Source: Dermabacter vaginalis (lineage in GTDB: Bacteria > Actinomycetota > Actinomycetes > Actinomycetales > Dermabacteraceae). Taken from it: 64,000 bases of DNA. The stretch covers positions 1,984,001 to 2,048,000 of the forward strand of contig NZ_CP012117.1 in NCBI RefSeq assembly GCF_001678905.1. Reading direction: 5' to 3'. The notes beneath the pieces are model-generated. The model was not told the origin of the DNA. It did not search any database and saw only the letters and a program-made list of their open reading frames with translations. The stretch's first letter is position 1. The number at the start of each line of letters is the position of its first letter. This document shows, in pieces, positions 37,218 to 46,183 of this stretch. The position numbers and the translations under genes were made by a program.

Positions 37218-37249
37218 CTCCGGCGGCCTTCGGGGATGCGGCTTGGCGC

Positions 37250-38005
37250 TCAGGCGCGGGCAAAAACCTTCTCGCGCGGGTGGGCGTGAGAACCGGCTCC
37301 GACGGCTGCTTCGCCCCGCGCCCTCTCGGCGGTAAGAACGCCGTCAACCATGCGGTACACGGAATCGAACTCGTCGAGCTGCTCTTGCGCGTGGGTCACA
37401 ACGACGGTCGCGAGGTCGCGCGTGCGGGTTGTCTCCGCGAGCAGTTCGATGATCGCTTTGGAGCGCTCCTGGTCGAGGGCGCTCGTCGGCTCGTCCACGA
37501 GGAGAACCTCGGGCTGGTGGAGGATCGCGCGGGCAATGTTGACCCTCTGGCGCTGACCACCCGAGAGCGCACCCGGGCGGTGATGCGCGCGATCGAGCAT
37601 CCCCACGGCGTCGAGCGCCGACTCGATGCGTTCCTGGCGCTCCTTTTTCGAGATGCCCTTGAACGTTCCCGCGCCGAGACGTGCCACAATCTCGAGCTGC
37701 TCGGCGACGGTGAGCGACGGGATGAGGTTCGGCGACTGGAACACGATACCCACGTGGTCGCGGCGCACTTCGGTTTTCTTCTTCTGGTTGAGCGACGTCG
37801 TCTCGATACCCGCGATCTTCACGCTTCCCGAATCGGGGCTCGTGAGGGTCGCCGCAACGGTCAGAAGGCTAGATTTGCCTGACCCGGAGGGCCCGGTCAC
37901 GGCGGCGAATTCGCCCGGGTTCACCGTGAGGTTCGCGTGGTTGACCGCGGTGACGGTTGAGCCGCCGTCGGGGTAGGTGAGGGTGATGTCGGTGAGGTTC
38001 AGCAT
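37250..38005 (-). CDS. ABC transporter ATP-binding protein, MacB/LolD type
   Basis: 251 residues from ATG 38005 with AAAGGA upstream. Walker A GPSGSGKSS, Q-loop FQSPNLIPSL, signature LSGGQRQRVNIARA, Walker B VLLVDEPTSALD and H-loop THAQEQ are all intact. Together with the FtsX-type permease gene just upstream on the same strand it forms an exporter or mechanotransmission system. The divergent two-component system beyond the permease probably controls it, as for many such cassettes that sense cell-envelope agents (inference). Confidence 0.92.
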   Translation of the reverse strand: MLNLTDITLTYPDGGSTVTAVNHANLTVNPGEFAAVTGPSGSGKSSLLTVAATLTSPDSGSVKIAGIETTSLNQKKKTEVRRDHVGIVFQSPNLIPSLTVAEQLEIVARLGAGTFKGISKKERQERIESALDAVGMLDRAHHRPGALSGGQRQRVNIARAILHQPEVLLVDEPTSALDQERSKAIIELLAETTRTRDLATVVVTHAQEQLDEFDSVYRMVDGVLTAERARGEAAVGAGSHAHPREKVFARA

Positions 38006-38066
38006 GGCTTTCGTCCTTTTCATCAAGGTTCGTGTGAGAGTGCGGGGCAAGGCAGGGCCGTGCGGG

Positions 38067-39161
38067 TTAGGCCGCCGACGCTTGCAGGGCCTTCGTCGGA
38101 TCCACCTTCGTGATCGTGCGGACCGACACGAGCGAGCCCACGAGACCCGCGAGAAGCATGAGGATCGGAACGCCCACGAGCGTGAGCGCGTTCATGACGA
38201 ACGGCATCGCGTTGGCGGCGAGCACGCCGAGCCCGGCGGTGAGCCCCACGCCGATGAGCGAGCCGATGCCGAGCACAATGAGGGCCTGCCACAGCGAGTC
38301 ACCCGCGAGCCAGCCCGTGCGGGCGCCGATCGCCTTGAGAACCGCGATGTCGCGCTGGCGCTGCATCGACCACACGAGGAAGAACACGCCGATCACGAGG
38401 GTCGAGATCAGAACGAGGAGAGCGATCATCATCGCGAGCGAGCCGATCTCCGAGCGGAACGAGCCGATCGCGAGGAGCGACGGGAGGAGCGACTTCGTGG
38501 TCGTGGACTGGTCGCGATCGAGTGTCGTGATGTCGTCATCGGTGAGGGCCGAGGAGGCGTCGGCCCCTTCCGCGCCCACGAGGATGGCCGTGGCATACCC
38601 GCCGGGCTGATGCGTGCGTTCGAGGAAATCGTGCCACGTGTCGAGGCTCGCGAACGCGACTGGGCGGTGTGAATGGAACTCATCTTTGATCACGCGGTCC
38701 ACCGCGAGTCTCTCCCCCGCAACGTCAACGGTGTCGCCCGCTTGCACTCCGAGCGATTCGGCCGTTGTTTCGCCGAGCACGAGCTTGCCGGCTTCGGGGA
38801 CGCGTTCGTCGGTGCCCGTCGGTTCGGCCATGAGGACGACCGACTCGGTTTTCTCACCCGTGTCGAGCAGCGCGCTCGAGATACCGAGCGGGGTTACCGC
38901 GTTATCACCGGCCTTCGCGGCCCACGCATCGAACTGTTCCTTGGTGATTTCCGAGTTCGAGAACTCTTCCTGCTCACCCTCGTCGACCGAAAGAACAACC
39001 TTGTCAGGATTGAGCGAGAGCATCGCGGAAATGTTCTGCATGGCGAGGCCACCGGTGAGGCCGGCGAGGAACGTCACGAGGAACGTCATGAGGGAGACGA
39101 CGGCAACGATGAGACCGAAGCGGCCTTTCGCGAAGCGCAAGTCTCGAATGGCAAGAAACAT
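38067..39161 (-). CDS. FtsX-like ABC permease
   Basis: 364 residues with the MacB layout: one N-terminal membrane helix (about 12-36), a roughly 200-residue extracytoplasmic domain, then three C-terminal helices beginning AMMIALLVLISTLVIGVFFLVWSMQRQRDIAVLKAIGA. Forms a dimer powered by the ATPase encoded downstream. The very end of the gene overlaps the third copy of the 27-bp repeat (38074-38100), which supplies the last nine or so codons (PTKALQASA). ATG 39161. Confidence 0.9.
   Translation of the reverse strand: MFLAIRDLRFAKGRFGLIVAVVSLMTFLVTFLAGLTGGLAMQNISAMLSLNPDKVVLSVDEGEQEEFSNSEITKEQFDAWAAKAGDNAVTPLGISSALLDTGEKTESVVLMAEPTGTDERVPEAGKLVLGETTAESLGVQAGDTVDVAGERLAVDRVIKDEFHSHRPVAFASLDTWHDFLERTHQPGGYATAILVGAEGADASSALTDDDITTLDRDQSTTTKSLLPSLLAIGSFRSEIGSLAMMIALLVLISTLVIGVFFLVWSMQRQRDIAVLKAIGARTGWLAGDSLWQALIVLGIGSLIGVGLTAGLGVLAANAMPFVMNALTLVGVPILMLLAGLVGSLVSVRTITKVDPTKALQASAA
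38074..38100. repeat. 27-bp near-palindromic repeat, copy 3 (coding, gene end)
   Basis: GCCGACG and CGTCGGA flank CTTGCAGGGCCTT. It forms the 3' codons of the FtsX-like permease; in the same reading frame as the copy at 21583 it gives PTxAxQASA. Confidence 0.6.
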
Positions 39162-39300
39162 GAGGTGAACTCCTTACGGCGTTTGATGATGTCTCTACTG
39201 TGCCGATCCGGCCCTCCCCTCCGGTACCTCCCGTCGGTACCCTCTTCGTTCATCCTTTTGGAGGAACGACCTCACGGGCCAGGGAATTAGGATCGGTGAT

Positions 39301-40563
39301 ATGCCCACCTCAGCCCGCACCCCGTACGTCGTGGGGGCAGCCACACTCGCGTGCGTGCTCCTTGCGATTCCCATCCTCGAAAGCACCTTCGCCGCGGCTC
39401 CGCACACATCGAGCGTCGTGATCTTCAGTCTCGTGACGCTCGTTGTCATGCTCGTGGGCGGCGTGTTGCTCATGCACGCGGGAGACATTCACGCCGAGCC
39501 AGCGACAGTTTTTTCTTGGCGCCCCCTCGTGTACATCGCCGTTCTTGCGTCCGCGTGGGCGATGGTCATCGCGGAAACACCCCACGCGACCTATTTCCTT
39601 TTCGCCCTCATTGGCATCTCCCAGTGGCTGCTTCCCGAACGCACCGGGGCTTTCGTGACGCTCGGCCTCACCGTTTTCACGATCGTGGGGCAGGTTTTTC
39701 ACCACGGTGCTTCGACGGGCACGATCGTGGGGCCACTCCTGATCGCCGTGCTCATGCTCGCGTTCATGCACATGTACCGCGCGATGCGCTTCGAGGCGCT
39801 CCAGAAGAACGCCGTGATCGCCGAGCTTCGCGACGCTCAAGGTCAGCTTGTCGAATCTGAGCGCGAGAAAGCCCGCATTACCGAGCGCGAACACCTCGGG
39901 CGAGACCTTCATGACACGACGGCACAGTCGCTCTCAAGCGTGATCTTGCGGCTCGGTCTCGCGGAGGAGGCACTCGACTCGGGTGAGAGCGCGGGGGCGC
40001 TCGAGCACGTGAGGTCCGCTTCCGACGCCACCTCGGAAGCCTTGAGCGAACTTCGAAGCGCGATCACCCACCTCACGCCGAAGGGATCGGGCCCCACTCG
40101 CCTCGAGGCTGCCTTGGTACGCGTCGCTGAAACTGCACGCTCGAGGGCAGTGTCGAACCGTCGCGGCACCACGCCGGTGATCGAGTGTCGCGTCGCGCCG
40201 GACCTGCCTGAACTAGATATGACGACCGCGACGAGCCTCGTGCGCATCGTGCAGTCCTCCCTCGCGAACGCCCTCGACCACGCACGTGCCTCGCGGATCG
40301 AGGTTCGGGCCTACACTGACGGTGGCGAGCTGCATATCGACATCGAAGATGATGGTCGCGGCTTCGACGTTGATGAAGCGTTGCTCGGCCCACGTAGCGA
40401 TAGTGGCGGCTACGGCCTCGGGTTCGTCGTGCAACGCTCGCGTGAGCTCGGCGGAAATGCCGCGATCATTGCCGCGCCCGGGGACGGCACGCTCATAAGC
40501 GTGACGATCCCCGTGTCCCAGACACCGTCGGACCCTCCAGCTTCGCCCGTTTCCCCTCACTGA
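39301..40563 (+). CDS. Sensor histidine kinase, NarL/DesK type
   Basis: 420 residues. Five or six membrane helices fill residues 8-160, with no large external domain. The HisKA_3 dimerisation segment carries the phosphorylated H204 in GRDLHDTTAQSL, and the ATPase domain follows with N-box SLANALDHA, G1 EDDGRGF and G2 GGYGLGF. It should phosphorylate the response regulator encoded 42 bases downstream. Divergent from the MacB-type ABC genes, with a 139-base shared intergenic region, so it probably regulates them. ATG 39301. Confidence 0.9.
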   Translation: MPTSARTPYVVGAATLACVLLAIPILESTFAAAPHTSSVVIFSLVTLVVMLVGGVLLMHAGDIHAEPATVFSWRPLVYIAVLASAWAMVIAETPHATYFLFALIGISQWLLPERTGAFVTLGLTVFTIVGQVFHHGASTGTIVGPLLIAVLMLAFMHMYRAMRFEALQKNAVIAELRDAQGQLVESEREKARITEREHLGRDLHDTTAQSLSSVILRLGLAEEALDSGESAGALEHVRSASDATSEALSELRSAITHLTPKGSGPTRLEAALVRVAETARSRAVSNRRGTTPVIECRVAPDLPELDMTTATSLVRIVQSSLANALDHARASRIEVRAYTDGGELHIDIEDDGRGFDVDEALLGPRSDSGGYGLGFVVQRSRELGGNAAIIAAPGDGTLISVTIPVSQTPSDPPASPVSPH

Positions 40564-40605
40564 CCTGTCCCCACTCCACCCCGCTACTGCATAAGGAGCG
40601 CACAC

Positions 40606-41229
40606 ATGATCTCCATCCTCATCGCCGACGACCACCCCGTGGTGCGCGCGGGGCTACGCGCCGTTTTCGAAAGCCACGACGACTTCACTGTCGTCGCTGA
40701 AGCACCCAGCGCTGAAGAGGCGGTCGAAAGAGCCAGCGAGGGCGATGTCGACCTCGTGACCATGGATCTACGGTTCGCGAACGGCGGTATGAGCGGCGTG
40801 CAGGCGATTCGCGCTATTCGCGCACGGGGGGATCACCCGCGCATTCTCGTTCTCACCAATTACGACGACGATTCCGAGATTCTCGCCGCCGTCGAGGCCG
40901 GCGCCCAGGGGTACCTCTTAAAAGACTCCGCGCCAGCCGACCTCACGAGTGCGGTGCAGCGCGCCGCAAGCGGCGAGGTGGTGCTCGCGCCCGTCGTCGC
41001 GGGCAAGCTCCTGCGCGAGATGCGCAAGGACCGCATCACCCTCACGGGGCGCGAGCGGGATGTGCTCAATGCGCTCGATCGCGGTTTGAGCAATCGCGAG
41101 ATCAGCGAGGAGCTGTTCCTCTCCCCCACGACCATCAAGACCCACCTCGCCCGCCTGTACGGAAAACTCGGGGTATCGAGCCGAACGGCGGCGCTCGCGC
41201 GGGCGCGTGAAGAGGGGCTGCTCGGCTGA
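40606..41229 (+). CDS. LuxR/NarL-family response regulator
   Basis: 207 residues. The receiver domain has ADDHPVVRAGL and the phospho-acceptor D54 in VTMDLRFANGG, Lys of the conserved LLKDSAP, and the C-terminal helix-turn-helix LTGREREVL-type segment (LTGRERDVLNALDRGLSNREISEELFLSPTTIKTHLARLYGKLG). Cognate of the upstream histidine kinase. ATG 40606 with AAGGAG 12 bases before. It is the last core gene before the accessory region. Confidence 0.94.
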   Translation: MISILIADDHPVVRAGLRAVFESHDDFTVVAEAPSAEEAVERASEGDVDLVTMDLRFANGGMSGVQAIRAIRARGDHPRILVLTNYDDDSEILAAVEAGAQGYLLKDSAPADLTSAVQRAASGEVVLAPVVAGKLLREMRKDRITLTGRERDVLNALDRGLSNREISEELFLSPTTIKTHLARLYGKLGVSSRTAALARAREEGLLG

Positions 41230-41309
41230 CCTTGCGGATTTGTCAGTATCCATACGTGCACGCCCCACGGTCGTGTACAGTTCCTAGCCGCTGACACGCG
41301 ACAGCACCA

Positions 41310-41631
41310 ATGACACCGGCACCACAACCGGACACGAGCCCTCACCGCAGCCCCTTTCCGCCAAAGATCGGACCGAGCGGCCCCAACCCTTCCGGAACCT
41401 GGGACGACGTCGTGAGAGCACACCGAAGCAAGTTCATTAGCGACGAACAGTACAAAAAACTCCAACGTAATCGATTGCTTAACTGCTGCTGGAGTTTCCG
41501 TTGTAGCAGCCACTGCTACTGTAGGAATCTGCGCACCGTTATGCGCCGTAACGGTTGGGACTGGATGCATCGCTTGCGCAGCTGGGATCACAACTCTCGG
41601 TGGAGCCTACGTTGGAAAGTGCTTTGCCTAG
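41310..41631 (+). pseudogene. Frameshifted bacteriocin-like precursor, Cys/Gly-rich core
   Basis: The ATG frame at 41310 gives a Pro-rich leader, then WDDVVRAHRSKFISDEQYKK and breaks down after a run of six A (41454-41459). Removing one A joins it to the next frame, which reads on as NSNVIDCLTAAGVSVV, AATATVGICAPLCAVTVG, TGCIACAAGITTLGG and AYVGKCFA to TAG 41629-41631, giving about 106 residues. The core is Gly/Ala/Val-rich with six Cys (C-x3-C, C-x2-C), like halocin-C8-type or other class II bacteriocins, but no specific family match can be proved. A two-helix membrane protein gene follows 20 bases later, the usual place for immunity. It may be decayed, phase-variable, or a sequencing error. 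Confidence 0.5.
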
Positions 41632-41651
41632 TTGGAGCGACAGGAGCCTAG

Positions 41652-41855
41652 ATGAAAGCCTCGCAGATCGGAATCATTGCCGGTTGCCTGATCGCGGCCA
41701 CAGCCATAATTCTTAGCCAAACCGTCCTAAAGGATGCAGCGATCGTTCTCTGGGTCGTGGCAATTTGCGCCTTGGTCCTTGGCTCGGCAATTGCGTCCGC
41801 AATCGCTCGACTATGGGCGTCGTTTCTAGCTTCGCGTGCTCCTAAGGGCCACTGA
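41652..41855 (+). CDS. Small two-helix membrane protein, immunity-like
   Basis: 67 residues with AGGAG five bases before ATG 41652. Two hydrophobic helices (about 5-23 and 27-50) and a short Arg/Lys-containing tail (SRAPKGH). No family recognised. Size, topology and position 20 bases after the Cys-rich peptide gene fit a bacteriocin immunity protein; this is inference from context only. Confidence 0.55.
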   Translation: MKASQIGIIAGCLIAATAIILSQTVLKDAAIVLWVVAICALVLGSAIASAIARLWASFLASRAPKGH

Positions 41856-41879
41856 CTTCAGCCGCAATCAACTAGTGCA

Positions 41880-42863
41880 CTAGCTGTACTGCTCGGGGAC
41901 GTTGATCAATCGTGAGAACGGCGGCTGGTTGTCGCAGGCCGTGTGCGGGCGGTGCTGGTTGTACTGGTGCAGCCAATCCGGCAGGGCGTCGCGTCGTTCT
42001 TGCTCGCTGGTGTAGCAGCGGGCGTAGGCCCACCCGTCGGCCATGGTCCGGTGGAAGCGCTCTACCTTGCCGTTGGGCTGCGGCCGGTACGGACGCGTCC
42101 GCTTCGGGGTGATCGAGAGGGCCTCGCAGGTGTCCCGCCACAGGTGCGAGCGATAGGCGCCACCGTTGTCGGACAGCACCCGCTCCACGGCGACGCCGCG
42201 ATCGGCAAACCACGCCACAGCCCGATGCAGGACTCCGACCGCGGTGACGGCGGTCTCGTCGTCGTGGACCTCGGTGTACGCGACGCGGGAGTGGTCGTCA
42301 ATGACGGTGTGCACGAACGCGTACCCGAGCCTGGGGTTGTGCCACTTGCTCTTCGGCTTACCCGGTGTCGCCGTTCGGTTGAGGTCGCCCTGGCGGCGGC
42401 CGACGTAGCGCCAGCCGCCGCCGTCGGGGATGTTCCCGAGCTTCTTCACGTCCACGTGGACCAGGGAGCCGGGGTGGGGGTGTTCGTACCGGCGGATCGG
42501 TTCGCCAGTCTCGCAGTCCATGTAGGAGAGCCGGTTCAGTCGGGCACCGGCCAAGATGCGGTGGACGGTCGAGGGCGCGATGCCGAGTCGGGCGGCGAGC
42601 TGCACGGGGCCCTCACGCAGCCGTATCCGCAGGCTGACGCACCGCTTCGTCGTCGCCTTGTCCGTCTTGTTCGGTGAGGTCTTCGGCCGGGACGAGCGAT
42701 CCTGCATCGACTCGCCGGCGCGATAGCGGTCGACCCACCTCTTCACGGTCGGCCAGGAGACCTGGAAGCGGGCGGCGACTTCGCTGATGGGCCAACCGTC
42801 GTCGACGACGAGCTGGGCCACCTTGAGCCGGTGGCGAGGTGTCAGGGTGGCGTTGGCGTGCAT
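41880..42863 (-). mobile_element. IS481-family transposase
   Basis: About 327 residues from ATG 42863. An N-terminal helix-turn-helix (RLKVAQLVVDDGWPISEVAARFQVSWPTVKRWVDRYRAG) is followed by an rve integrase core with the DDE triad: D in HVDVKKLG, D in VIDDHSR, and E in NGKVERFHRT. All three are present, so the enzyme may be active. The ATG overlaps the stop of the MFS gene (TGATG), so no separate 5' terminal repeat is visible; the 3' part ends INVPEQYS. A matching sequence (NVPGQYN) lies in inverted orientation at 45932-45969, so the MFS/ABC-F block lies between two IS481 ends. Confidence 0.88.
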
Positions 42864-44108
42864 CACTCCTCACCTGCTGCGACGGGCGTCGTCCGCGGCG
42901 TTCGGAGTTGCCCCAGGACTGCAAGGAGGATCGTCGTGGCGAGCGGCACGAGTCCGGCGGCGATGAACAAGCTGGCAGCGGCGATGTGTCGGCTGAGGAG
43001 TCCGGTGAGTGCGATGGACAGTGGCATGAAGGCGATGGAGATGAAGAAGTCGAGGCTGGCGACTCGGCCGAGCATCTCCAGCGGTACGTGTTCCTGCAGG
43101 ACCGTGCCCCAGATGATCATCCCGACTCCGATCGACGCACCGTAGACCGCCAGTCCGGCGCTGATGATCCACGGATTGTTGGTGAGTGCGGGGATGGCCA
43201 GTGGAAGGCAGCCGAGTGCCCATGCGCCGACCATTACGGGCAGGAAGTGTGAGGGGGTGGGCCATGAGCCGGCGACGAGGGAACCCACCAGGCCGCCGAC
43301 GCCCAGAACTCCGAGGACGACTCCGTACACAGCCGGACCGTTGTCATGGGTCGAGCGTATGACCGCGGGCAGGAGAACTTCCAGCGGACCGGTCACGGCC
43401 AGGCCCATGGCGGCCGCCAACAGCACGCTGGAGCGAACCCAGCGCGTGCGGGCGACGTAGCCGAACCCGTCGAGCAGGTCCCGCAGCGCAGAGGTGGCCG
43501 GAGCTTTGGCGTCGGTCTCGGCTGAGCAAGGGGCAGGAAGCCGCAGGGCGGCGATCAGGGCGAGTCCGAGCGCGCCGGCGATGAGGTACCCGCCCGCGGC
43601 GGGCACGCTCGCGCCGATGACGGCACCGACGACGCCGGGGGGCGAGGGTCTGTCCTACCAGCGGCCGGGTGGTCTCTTCGAGCCCGTTGACGGCCATCAG
43701 GTCGTCGCTTCCCACGAGGACGGGCACGAGCGCGGTGTAGGCCGGGAAGAAGAAGGCGGTCGAGACGCCGATGACGAACGCGGACACTGCCAGCATCCAG
43801 AAAGTGGCCGCGTCGAAGATGGCGGCGGTGGAGGTCGTCGTCGAGGCGGCGAGGTTGACAGTGAGGACGCCGACGATGACGGACTTCTTGGCGACGCGGT
43901 CCGCAAGTACCCCGGCGGGCAAGGATCCTGCGAGCAGGCCGATGCCGCTCCACGCCACGACACCCGACAAGGTGGCCGCCGTGGCGCCCAGGTCGAGGGT
44001 CTGCATGGCTAAGTAGAGGGCCCAGGCGCCCTGGGCGAAGACGGTGAGCACCATCGCTGCATACAGCGGTCGGTAGCCGGGGACGGACAAGGGGCGAAGG
44101 GGGTTCAT
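42863..44108 (-). pseudogene. MFS efflux transporter, single-base frameshift
   Basis: Two frames together give a normal 414-residue major facilitator. The first, from ATG 44108 ([20 protein letters not shown], with GVLADRVAKKSVIVGVL), is lost after LVGQTLAP; the second continues PGVVGAVIGASVPAAGGYLIAG to the end VAAGEE. The break is at a run of six G on the plus strand (43637-43642); five would restore the frame. ATG overlaps the ABC-F stop by four bases, so the two were coupled. The gene resembles macrolide- or drug-type MFS exporters, and pairing of an MFS with an ABC-F protein is as in mef/mel macrolide-resistance units. Real decay or base-calling error in a homopolymer are both possible. 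Confidence 0.75.
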
Positions 44109-45757
44109 GGCAGGTCCTTTGGGGCAAGGCTGAGGTGGGGCCAGTCGGTGAGGTCGTCGAGCATCTGCCGGTCGTGCGTGGCGACGATCGTGGCGCAGGA
44201 GGTCCGCAGGAGCTCGGTGGTGATGTCGTCGACGAGGCTCGATGACAGATGGTTGGTGGGCTCGTCCAGGAGCAACAGGTCCGGGTCCACCGCCAGGCAC
44301 ATGGCCAGATGGAGGCGGCGTTGTTGCCCTTGCGACAGGTGCCCCACGGGTGTGCGGGTTGCCGCGGGCTCAAGCAGCCCGAGTGAGCCGAGGGAGGGTG
44401 CCTGTGATCGGCGGCCCTGCGTGGCCAGGTACGTCTCGTAGACCACGTGTGCGGGGAGGGCGTCGTCCCAGTCAGGGACCTCTTGAGACAACAGGGCGAC
44501 GCGCGCCCTCGGGTTCACCCGCAGCTGGCCTGTACTCGGGGCCAGTCGCCGACCGAGAAGCCCCAACAGTGTGGACTTCCCGGCACCGTTCGGCCCGGTG
44601 ACCACCAACCGGTCTCCACCGCTGATGTCCACCGAGACCGGGGTGGCCAACTGGTCAGTCACGGTGAGCATGGAGGCGTTGACGATGTTCTGACCGGTCC
44701 GCGCTGACGATGTGGGCCATGCCAACCGCAGCGGTGGTTCTGGCACGTCGATCTGATGACGCTCCAGGTCCACGATGCGGCGGTTGAAAGCCTGTACCAC
44801 CCCGGCAGCGCGCGTGGCCCGTTGGTGCTTGCCCGTTCCCTTGTCGGGTCGCCAACCGCCTTGCGACAGGCGGGAGCGTGCGTCGGCGGCGGCGCGGGTC
44901 AGTTCCTGATGCCGGGCGACCTGGGCGGCATGGTCTTGCTCCCAGGCGGCCCGTTCTCGTTGCCGCCCTTCGATCCAGCCCTCGTAACCGCCCGCGTAGG
45001 TGCGCGGAAGGCCATCGCGGGTCGGGTCGAGGTCCAGGAAGCTGGTCGCCACGTCGCGCAGCAGGGCGCGGTCGTGGCTGACTAAGGCCAGGCCACCGGG
45101 GTGGTCCTGCAGGCGCTCAGTCAGGAAGGACAGCCCTGCAGCGTCCAGGTGGTTGGTGGGCTCGTCCAGCAGCAACAGGTCAGGGGTCGATCCGAGGGCG
45201 ACCGCCAGCCGTACCCGGTACCGCTGGCCGACCGACAAGGTCGACAGGACCCGATCGCGGTCGCTACAGGCGTTCAGGCCCGCCAGGGCGATGTCAACAC
45301 GGCGGTCTGCATCCCAGGCGTCCAGCCGCGTCGCCGCCTCGAGTGCGGCGGAATAGGCGTCGGCCGCGTCATCGCCCGCGGCCAGCGCCGCGGTAGCCAC
45401 GTCGAGGGCCTGCAGAGCGGCCCTGGATGGGGCGGTCGCCTCGGCAATGAGGTCACCGACCGTGCGATCGCCCTCGGTGGCCATGTCCTGCTTGACCAGG
45501 ACGAGGGAACCCACCCGGGTCACCACTCCCGAGTCGGGTTTCAAGATCCCCGCCAGTATATGGAGCAAGGTGGTCTTGCCCCGGCCGTTGTCGCCGACGA
45601 TCGCCAGTCGCGACCCGGTGGAGACGGTGACGTCAGTCCCACTCAGCAGCGGCCTGTCGCCGAGTGTCAGGTGGAGTGATTCAGCGCGGATGTGTGCAGC
45701 GGGCCCTTGGGGTGTCCCGATCCAGGCACATGATCGTAAAGGTTCTGTGGTTGGCAT
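44105..45757 (-). CDS. ABC-F family ATPase, probable ribosomal-protection (antibiotic resistance) type
   Basis: 550 residues, two ABC domains, no membrane segments. Walker [10 protein letters not shown] and GPNGAGKST; signature LSVGQRYR and LSQGQQRR; Walker [12 protein letters not shown] in both; a linker of about 80 residues with charged helices between them. ABC-F proteins of this kind displace macrolides, lincosamides or related drugs from the ribosome; TlrC/Msr-like members are the reference. Coupled to an MFS gene and bounded by IS481 sequences, it looks acquired. The ATG 45757 has a poor ribosome binding site, and 20 non-typical residues precede the first domain, so the true start may differ. 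Confidence 0.85.
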   Translation of the reverse strand: MPTTEPLRSCAWIGTPQGPAAHIRAESLHLTLGDRPLLSGTDVTVSTGSRLAIVGDNGRGKTTLLHILAGILKPDSGVVTRVGSLVLVKQDMATEGDRTVGDLIAEATAPSRAALQALDVATAALAAGDDAADAYSAALEAATRLDAWDADRRVDIALAGLNACSDRDRVLSTLSVGQRYRVRLAVALGSTPDLLLLDEPTNHLDAAGLSFLTERLQDHPGGLALVSHDRALLRDVATSFLDLDPTRDGLPRTYAGGYEGWIEGRQRERAAWEQDHAAQVARHQELTRAAADARSRLSQGGWRPDKGTGKHQRATRAAGVVQAFNRRIVDLERHQIDVPEPPLRLAWPTSSARTGQNIVNASMLTVTDQLATPVSVDISGGDRLVVTGPNGAGKSTLLGLLGRRLAPSTGQLRVNPRARVALLSQEVPDWDDALPAHVVYETYLATQGRRSQAPSLGSLGLLEPAATRTPVGHLSQGQQRRLHLAMCLAVDPDLLLLDEPTNHLSSSLVDDITTELLRTSCATIVATHDRQMLDDLTDWPHLSLAPKDLP

Positions 45758-45931
45758 TGCGTACTTTCAGCTCGTCATGGAGCCGGGCACCACGAAGCGG
45801 CCGCCCGGCAGATGGCCAGGACGGCAGACGAGAGGTCATAAGGGGTCCCGCCGCCGTCAGCGGACGGAACGCAGCTTCATCGAGGCGATGCCTGAGTACA
45901 TGCTGCCGAGGATACAGAGCCCGGGCGATGC

Positions 45932-45969
45932 CACGCAAGTCAACTAACGTCCCCGGTCAGTACAACTAG
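45932..45969 (+). mobile_element. Inverted IS481 3'-end remnant
   Basis: The bases AACGTCCCCGGTCAGTACAA and the following CTAG match the 3' end of the IS481 transposase at 41880-41915, read on the opposite strand; translated, they give NVPGQYN and stop, against NVPEQYS in the full gene. Nothing upstream is recognisable transposase. 45758-45931 holds no gene I can support. Confidence 0.6.
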
Positions 45970-46019
45970 CTCACAAGTGTCCCGCGTGAAGTAGTTGGCA
46001 GGATTTCAGGCTTAAGAAA

Positions 46020-46146
46020 GTTAGGGTCGCGGGGTCGGCCAAGCCGCGGTGGACCTCAGATAGCCGGTTTCAGGCCAGCGCTCGGTGTGAGCGGAAGGTG
46101 TTGAACTTGGCCCGGTAGGCATCGTCCTCGAGGATTAGGCGATGAA
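46020..46146 (-). pseudogene. Remnant of an integrase-core transposase with an internal stop
   Basis: On the minus strand the frame reads IHRLILEDDAYRAKFNTFR, then SHRALA, stop, then NRLSEVHRGLADPAT. This matches the C-terminal end of rve-type transposases, which have FNTxRPHxALxWNRPxEVHLGLADPAT; the Trp codon has become TGA. It is too short to be functional and lies next to the ribokinase end, marking another scar at the island edge. Confidence 0.6.
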
Positions 46147-46183
46147 TACTCCCTTAGGCAACGTATAAGACGTCAGACGTCGA

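Noticed and set aside
45681-45938. Leader peptide before the ABC-F gene (attenuation)
   Set aside because: The minus-strand frame overlaps the ABC-F start and has no ribosome binding site or alternative stem pattern that I could identify.
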